DNA of 64,000 nt from Maridesulfovibrio ferrireducens (GTDB lineage: Bacteria > Desulfobacterota > Desulfovibrionia > Desulfovibrionales > Desulfovibrionaceae). This document shows, piece after piece, positions 60,453 to 64,000 of the stretch; within the stretch, counting starts at the first letter, position 1, and each line of letters begins with the position of its first letter. The stretch lies in contig NZ_JAEINN010000006.1 in the NCBI RefSeq assembly GCF_016342405.1, positions 154,421-218,420 of the forward strand, in the 5' to 3' direction. The position numbers and the translations under genes are program-made. Below the pieces are notes generated by a model. It searched no databases. It saw nothing but the letters and a program-made list of their open reading frames with translations, and was not told where the DNA came from.

Positions 60453-61151
60453 TTATTCCCCGGAAATTTTTTCGAGGGCCTCTTGCGCCAATTGTCCGAC
60501 AGCCACAGATTGTAGCAATCGATCTTTATAAATATTAATAGAAGTTTGCCTGTCTGTGATTTTTTCAAGCTGTGCTACAGCCCTCTCAGCTTTAAGCCCC
60601 CCGAGGGCCCAGCAGGCAATTCCGACAAGCGCAGGGTCGCTACTGCCAAGAAATTTGATTAGATCGTCGGTCGCTGGTTTGACGATATCAGGTCTGTTTT
60701 GTGCAAGTCTGGCAACTCCCCAAATGGCCCCTCGAAGCAGCAAGGTAAACTCAAGATAGTTTTCAGGTTTTCCTTCCTCTTCATGGATATAGCTGAGAAG
60801 GATTCTGCCATATTCATCAGCCAGAACTTTGTTTGAAGCTGTAATTTCGCCCATTGCTTCAGGTACGCCCCATCCGCATCCGCCCGATTCTTCGTTGAGC
60901 ATCCACATTATTCTGCGCATGACTATTCTGGCTCGCGCAGCATCTTCTGCAAACATTCGGTCAACCACTTGTCCGAAGGATGAAATTCCGTGCCAGCGGA
61001 CAATTTCAGAAGGAGCACAAAGAGAGGAAAAAAGAGGGGCGATGAGGGTTTGCATAGGATGATCTTTCATGAGTTCAGAAATTTTCTGTTCCCAGTTTTC
61101 ATCTGCAAGGGCCGTTATGACCGCTTTTTTTACCTGCCGTCCAACTGCCAT
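60453..61151 (-). CDS. HEAT-repeat protein linked to cytochrome bd genes
   Basis: The 232-residue soluble protein is built of helical pairs with HEAT/PBS-lyase character: SEIVRWHGISSFGQVVDRM, LRGAIWGVARLAQNRPDI, PALVGIACWALGGLKAERAVAQLEKI. It has no signal peptide or catalytic motif. It starts behind GGAGATCAAACTTC. It lies between the oxygen reductase gene (61 bases) and cydA (24 bases) on the same strand, so a role in cytochrome bd assembly, haem insertion or regulation is possible. That is inference. Confidence 0.78.
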   Translation of the reverse strand: MAVGRQVKKAVITALADENWEQKISELMKDHPMQTLIAPLFSSLCAPSEIVRWHGISSFGQVVDRMFAEDAARARIVMRRIMWMLNEESGGCGWGVPEAMGEITASNKVLADEYGRILLSYIHEEEGKPENYLEFTLLLRGAIWGVARLAQNRPDIVKPATDDLIKFLGSSDPALVGIACWALGGLKAERAVAQLEKITDRQTSINIYKDRLLQSVAVGQLAQEALEKISGE

Positions 61152-61212
61152 GAAGTTTGATCTCCTTGTTGTACGGGCGGAACAGGTGTTCCGCCCGTTG
61201 GTTGCCTGATAA

Positions 61213-62415
61213 TTAGGCGTTTTTAGCTTTTACAGCTTTTGCGATTTCGCGGCCAAGTTCATAACATTCCTCAAAGGATTTATGATTCGGGCGGTTTTTA
61301 ACTTTAATATTAGGCTCAATGATGTCCATGTTCATTTTTTCCAGCCAGTCTTTGAGAATCTTGACGCATTCTCCACTCCAGCCGAATGAACCGAAACAAG
61401 CACCTATTTTGTTCTGAGGTCTCAACCCTTTCACGTAAGTCAGAACATCAGCCATTCCGGGGAGAATTCCGTTGTTATGAGTAGGGGAGCCTATAATGAC
61501 TGCGCCCGCGTCAAAAACTTCGGACATGACATCGCTGTGGTGGTTAGCCTTAACGTTCATAAGTCTAACGCTGACACCTTCGTCTGCGATACCGGAAGCG
61601 ATTGCAATTGCCATGTTTTCTGTGGATTTCCACATGGTATCGTAAAAGATAACAGCTTTGTTTGTGGTTTTTTGTGCTGCGTATTCTGCGTATTTTCCAA
61701 GAGCGAATCCAACATCTTCGCCTCTGAATATCAAACCGTGATCAGGGCAGAGCATGTCGATGTCGAGGTTCAGTTCTCCGAAGAATTCAAGAGTCTTCAG
61801 GACCTTGGATGAATAAGGATTAACGATGTTGGCATAGTACTGAGCCATGAGGTCAGATACTTTCTCTTTGCTGACTTCATCCACGAATCTTTCGCTGGTT
61901 GCCCAGTTCTGTCCGAAAGCATCACTTGAGATGAGCATTTTTGCTTCAGGAATGAAGGTGAACATGTTGTCAGGCCAGTGCAGCATTTTGGTTTCGTAAA
62001 AACGAAGAGTTTTTTTACCCAGAGATATTTCATCTCCGGAATTTGCAACAACTATAGGCCAGTCTTCGCAGTCAAAGAATGTTTTGAGAGCCTTGGCTCC
62101 CATGGGAGAAATGAAAATTTTCTCAGGTTTGCAAAGTTCAACCATGCGGGCGAGGCAGCCTGAGTGATCTGGTTCAAGGTGGTTAACAACAATGTAGTCG
62201 ATCTTTTCAAGTTCAGTCAGGTTGGAGACAGAACAAAGAAACTGACTTTCAAATGCAGCCGGAACTGTATCAACTAGGACTTTTTTATCATCATCAATAT
62301 AAAAGGCATTGTATGTTGTGCCTTTGGAAGACAGAGCATAGCCATGAAAGTTGCGGCAATTCCAATCAACAGCTCCTACCCAATGTATTCCTTCTTTAAT
62401 TTCAACAGGTCTCAC
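61213..62415 (-). CDS. roo: Rubredoxin:oxygen oxidoreductase (flavodiiron protein)
   Basis: The 400-residue protein has an N-terminal metallo-beta-lactamase-like domain with diiron ligands His79, Glu81, Asp83 and His84 in VVNHLEPDHSGC, plus downstream SSDAFGQNW and CPDHGLIF. A C-terminal flavodoxin domain follows (VIFYDTMWKSTENMA; IIGSPTHNNGILP). It reduces oxygen to water, or NO to N2O, with electrons from rubredoxin. It starts at GTG with AGGGA upstream. A hairpin lies between the rubredoxin gene and this gene, so levels may be partly uncoupled. Confidence 0.95.
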   Translation of the reverse strand: MRPVEIKEGIHWVGAVDWNCRNFHGYALSSKGTTYNAFYIDDDKKVLVDTVPAAFESQFLCSVSNLTELEKIDYIVVNHLEPDHSGCLARMVELCKPEKIFISPMGAKALKTFFDCEDWPIVVANSGDEISLGKKTLRFYETKMLHWPDNMFTFIPEAKMLISSDAFGQNWATSERFVDEVSKEKVSDLMAQYYANIVNPYSSKVLKTLEFFGELNLDIDMLCPDHGLIFRGEDVGFALGKYAEYAAQKTTNKAVIFYDTMWKSTENMAIAIASGIADEGVSVRLMNVKANHHSDVMSEVFDAGAVIIGSPTHNNGILPGMADVLTYVKGLRPQNKIGACFGSFGWSGECVKILKDWLEKMNMDIIEPNIKVKNRPNHKSFEECYELGREIAKAVKAKNA

Positions 62416-62448
62416 TTTTAATCCCTACTACGTTTAGAAGTTTAAGAT

Positions 62449-62476
62449 AGAAAGCCGGGATTTTCCCGGCTTTCTG
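62449..62476 (-). terminator. Hairpin between rubredoxin and roo genes
   Basis: AAAGCCGGGA-TTT-TCCCGGCTTT with a short, mixed T-tail on the minus strand (TTTCTATCTT). It could be a partial terminator or attenuator in the oxygen-defence cluster. Confidence 0.75.
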
Positions 62477-62508
62477 TGTAAATGATGCTAATTAAAAATC
62501 GAGGAGTC

Positions 62509-62667
62509 TTAAGACTCAGGTTCGAAATCGTCTTTGGATGCTCCGCAGACAGGACATTCCCAATCTTCCGGAATATCTTTAAATTCCGTTCCTGCAGCAA
62601 TTCCGCCATCAGGATCACCAACAGCAGGATCGTAAACCCAACCACAAATAGTGCATACGTATTTCAT
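62509..62667 (-). CDS. rub: Rubredoxin
   Basis: The 52-residue protein has [19 protein letters not shown] and [14 protein letters not shown], giving the standard CX2C ... CX2C iron site. The conserved Tyr, Trp and Phe of the core are present. It is a one-electron carrier and the expected donor to the flavodiiron enzyme encoded just downstream. It has GGAG upstream of the ATG (AACGGAGTTTTTAAA). It is 32 bases after the second rubredoxin gene. Confidence 0.96.
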   Translation of the reverse strand: MKYVCTICGWVYDPAVGDPDGGIAAGTEFKDIPEDWECPVCGASKDDFEPES

Positions 62668-62699
62668 TTTAAAAACTCCGTTCAATTATTAAAGGTAGA

Positions 62700-62879
62700 T
62701 TAAGCAAGGGGCTTAAAAGATTTTTTAGTGGCTCCGCAAATAGGGCATTTCCAATCTTCAGGAAGATCTTTAAATTGTGTTCCTTTTGCGATTTTGCCTT
62801 TTTTATCCCCTTTGTCAGGGTTGTAAATATAACCGCAGTTGCTCACCTGGCATTGGTACATTTCGCTTGGTTCAGCCAT
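62700..62879 (-). CDS. Rubredoxin-2 type with CX4C first motif
   Basis: The 59-residue protein has YQCQVSNCGYIYNPDKGDKKGKI and DWKCPICGATKKSF. The first cysteine pair is spaced CX4C instead of CX2C, as known for Desulfovibrio rubredoxin-2, and should still bind one iron. It is lysine-rich compared with its neighbour rubredoxin, so a different partner is likely. It is between dfx (26 bases) and rub (32 bases) on the minus strand. Confidence 0.92.
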   Translation of the reverse strand: MAEPSEMYQCQVSNCGYIYNPDKGDKKGKIAKGTQFKDLPEDWKCPICGATKKSFKPLA

Positions 62880-62905
62880 TTTAATATCCTCTTTTTTAAT
62901 AAGGG

Positions 62906-63289
62906 TTAAGCTTTCCAGAGGCCGTGCAGGTTACAGTATGCGCGGGCGGCAACAGGAGCGGAACCGAATTTACAGCCACAGAAATCAGCTTCGGGAGTAT
63001 CGCCCGGATTGAGTTTTTTCAGGTAGCGATCGTTTTCTGAAACAAGTTCAATCCATTCAATGTAATGTTTTTCGTCCATTGGATGAGCAACAGAGCCGAC
63101 TTTAACTTTATATCCGCCTTCAATTTTTTCAATGACGGGAACATGTTTTTCTTTTGCTGCGTCAACGGTGTTTTCAGTGATGAGTTTCATGTCCGCTCCG
63201 CAGCAAACGAGGTTGCCGGGACCGGCATGCATAACCATTGTGATATTACCGCAAGCTTCGCATTTGTAGACTTCAAATAATTGGGCCAT
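62906..63289 (-). CDS. dfx: Desulfoferrodoxin (superoxide reductase)
   Basis: The 127-residue protein has the desulforedoxin-like centre I (Cys10, Cys13, Cys29, Cys30 in YKCEACGN and NLVCCGADM). Catalytic centre II has His49 in EKHVPVI, His69 in AHPM, His75 in KHYIEW, and a Cys and His in YCNLHGLW. Glu47 and Lys48 match the active-site pair. It reduces superoxide to peroxide using rubredoxin electrons. Rubrerythrin upstream (27 bases) can remove the peroxide. Confidence 0.96.
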   Translation of the reverse strand: MAQLFEVYKCEACGNITMVMHAGPGNLVCCGADMKLITENTVDAAKEKHVPVIEKIEGGYKVKVGSVAHPMDEKHYIEWIELVSENDRYLKKLNPGDTPEADFCGCKFGSAPVAARAYCNLHGLWKA

Positions 63290-63316
63290 TGTACTCTCCG
63301 TTGCAGGGGTTAAAAA

Positions 63317-63892
63317 TTAGTAATTTTCACAAACAAGCTGAAAGTGGGCCTGTGGATGGGCACATGCTGGACACTGTTTAAGAGCTTCTTTGCCCTCGCG
63401 AGTGTAGCCGCAATTCTGACACTGCCATACCACGCAGGTATCTTTTTCAAAAACCTTACCGTCTTCAATATTTTTAGCAAGGGCTACATAACGTTTTTCG
63501 TGAAATTCTTCTGCAACAGCGATAGCTTTAAAGATGGCGGCAATTGATGTGAACCCTTCTTCCTCTGCAATTTTAGCAAAAGAAGGGTACATGTGTTCCC
63601 ATTCTTCTTTTTCACCGGCGGCAGAAGCCATGAGGTTTTCAGCTGTAGTTCCGACAATTCCGGCAGGGAAAGCTGCAGTTACTTCTACATCTCCGCCTTC
63701 AAGAAGTTTGAACAGACGTTTAGCGTGTTCTTTTTCTTGATTAGCAGTTTCTTCAAAAATTTTAGAAATCTGAACGAAGCCTTCTTTTTTTGCCTGTGAA
63801 GCAAAATATGTGTAGCGATTGCGGGCCTGTGATTCACCGGCAAAAGCAGTCAGTATATTCTTTTCGGTACGAGATCCTTTTAATCCAGCCAT
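63317..63892 (-). CDS. rbr: Rubrerythrin
   Basis: The 191-residue protein has an N-terminal four-helix diiron domain (TAFAGESQARNRYTYFASQAKKEG; EETANQEKEHAKRLF; later FHEKRYVAL) with Glu-rich metal ligands. A C-terminal rubredoxin-like domain follows (WQCQNCGYTREGKEALKQCPACAHPQ). It reduces hydrogen peroxide. It is the first gene of the oxygen-defence cluster. The 97 bases between it and the divergent start at 63990 contain the promoter region; I could not identify a PerR box. Confidence 0.96.
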   Translation of the reverse strand: MAGLKGSRTEKNILTAFAGESQARNRYTYFASQAKKEGFVQISKIFEETANQEKEHAKRLFKLLEGGDVEVTAAFPAGIVGTTAENLMASAAGEKEEWEHMYPSFAKIAEEEGFTSIAAIFKAIAVAEEFHEKRYVALAKNIEDGKVFEKDTCVVWQCQNCGYTREGKEALKQCPACAHPQAHFQLVCENY

Positions 63893-63989
63893 GATGTTTC
63901 TCCTTTGATCTTATTTTTAGATTCTGATCCTGCTACAATATTGTGGACACACGGTTAAGCCGCTATCCTGACTTTAACAGGAGAAGCAA

Positions 63990-64000
63990 ATGACTAATTC
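63990..64000 (+). CDS. Start of an unidentified gene (cut by right edge)
   Basis: ATG at 63990 is preceded by AGGAG at 63979-63983 with a good 6-base gap. Only three codons (Met-Thr-Asn) are visible. It would be divergent from rubrerythrin. Confidence 0.4.

Noticed and set aside
1..64000. CRISPR arrays, insertion sequences, rRNA genes and known riboswitches
   Set aside because: No regularly spaced direct repeats, transposase motifs, rRNA segments or recognisable riboswitch cores were found on reading both strands; a covariance-model search could still find weak RNA elements.

Overview
The window looks like a contiguous chromosomal stretch from a mesophilic, probably marine, sulfate-reducing bacterium of the Desulfovibrionaceae. 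The basis is the block at 57.5-63.9 kb: rubrerythrin, desulfoferrodoxin, two rubredoxins (one with the CX4C spacing of Desulfovibrio rubredoxin-2), rubredoxin:oxygen oxidoreductase, cytochrome bd and ferritin. AT-rich intergenic DNA, chemoreceptors with CZB-type sensor modules and GCCGCCGGAGGC-type intergenic repeats fit this. The genus is an inference. I see no phage, transposase, integrase, rRNA or CRISPR array. RNA genes are limited to two tandem tRNA-Lys(UUU).

Layout. 0-5.3 kb, all minus: SppA peptidase (cut by the left edge), a small membrane protein, a 0.66-kb gap, a secreted zinc phospholipase C-like protein, cardiolipin synthase and a chromate transporter that seems to lack a normal start codon. 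5.5-8.2 kb: a three-gene motility operon in which a protein with a cyclic-nucleotide domain and a FliG-C-like tail precedes MotA and MotB. 8.4-14.6 kb: surface glycan genes (GT2 with ChbG/HpnK deacetylase; GT4, asparagine synthase and a LysE-like exporter) and a small FlgM-like gene. 14.7-30.2 kb: M16 peptidase, peroxiredoxin, methyltransferases, glycerate kinase, a frameshifted chemoreceptor, tRNA-Lys x2, a PaaK-like ligase, a ChaN-PDZ lipoprotein, MutM and MurJ.

30.3-33.5 kb is the most interesting locus. It is a tight four-gene operon encoding a Rad50/SbcC-type ATPase split into two polypeptides: a Walker A half ending in a CPLC hook, and a half with signature, Walker B and H-loop. A Mre11-like phosphoesterase and a 101-residue coiled-coil protein lie between the halves. 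The arm of the Walker A half carries four repeats of exactly 39 residues.

33.6-45.2 kb is mixed housekeeping: FliN, an ArnT/PMT-like glycosyltransferase, an excisionase-like regulator behind a 10-bp-phased TGACA array, a DUF2959 lipoprotein, a CBS-ACT protein, a U32 protein, a PHP phosphoesterase, Trm112-like, FKBP, two small heat-shock proteins, a cyclophilin, YchJ, NifX-like, ArfB-like and OmpA-like proteins. 45.2-50.1 kb: a TetR-controlled RND efflux operon with two matching operators. 50.2-54.6 kb: a metal/chelate ABC importer with FmdE and a family-3 binding protein. 54.8-57.2 kb: a chemoreceptor gene broken by two in-frame ochre codons. 57.5-63.9 kb: the oxygen-defence cluster, all minus, running from rubrerythrin to ferritin.

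Starts were chosen by Shine-Dalgarno position and family alignment. Functions are read from motifs alone because no database search was possible.
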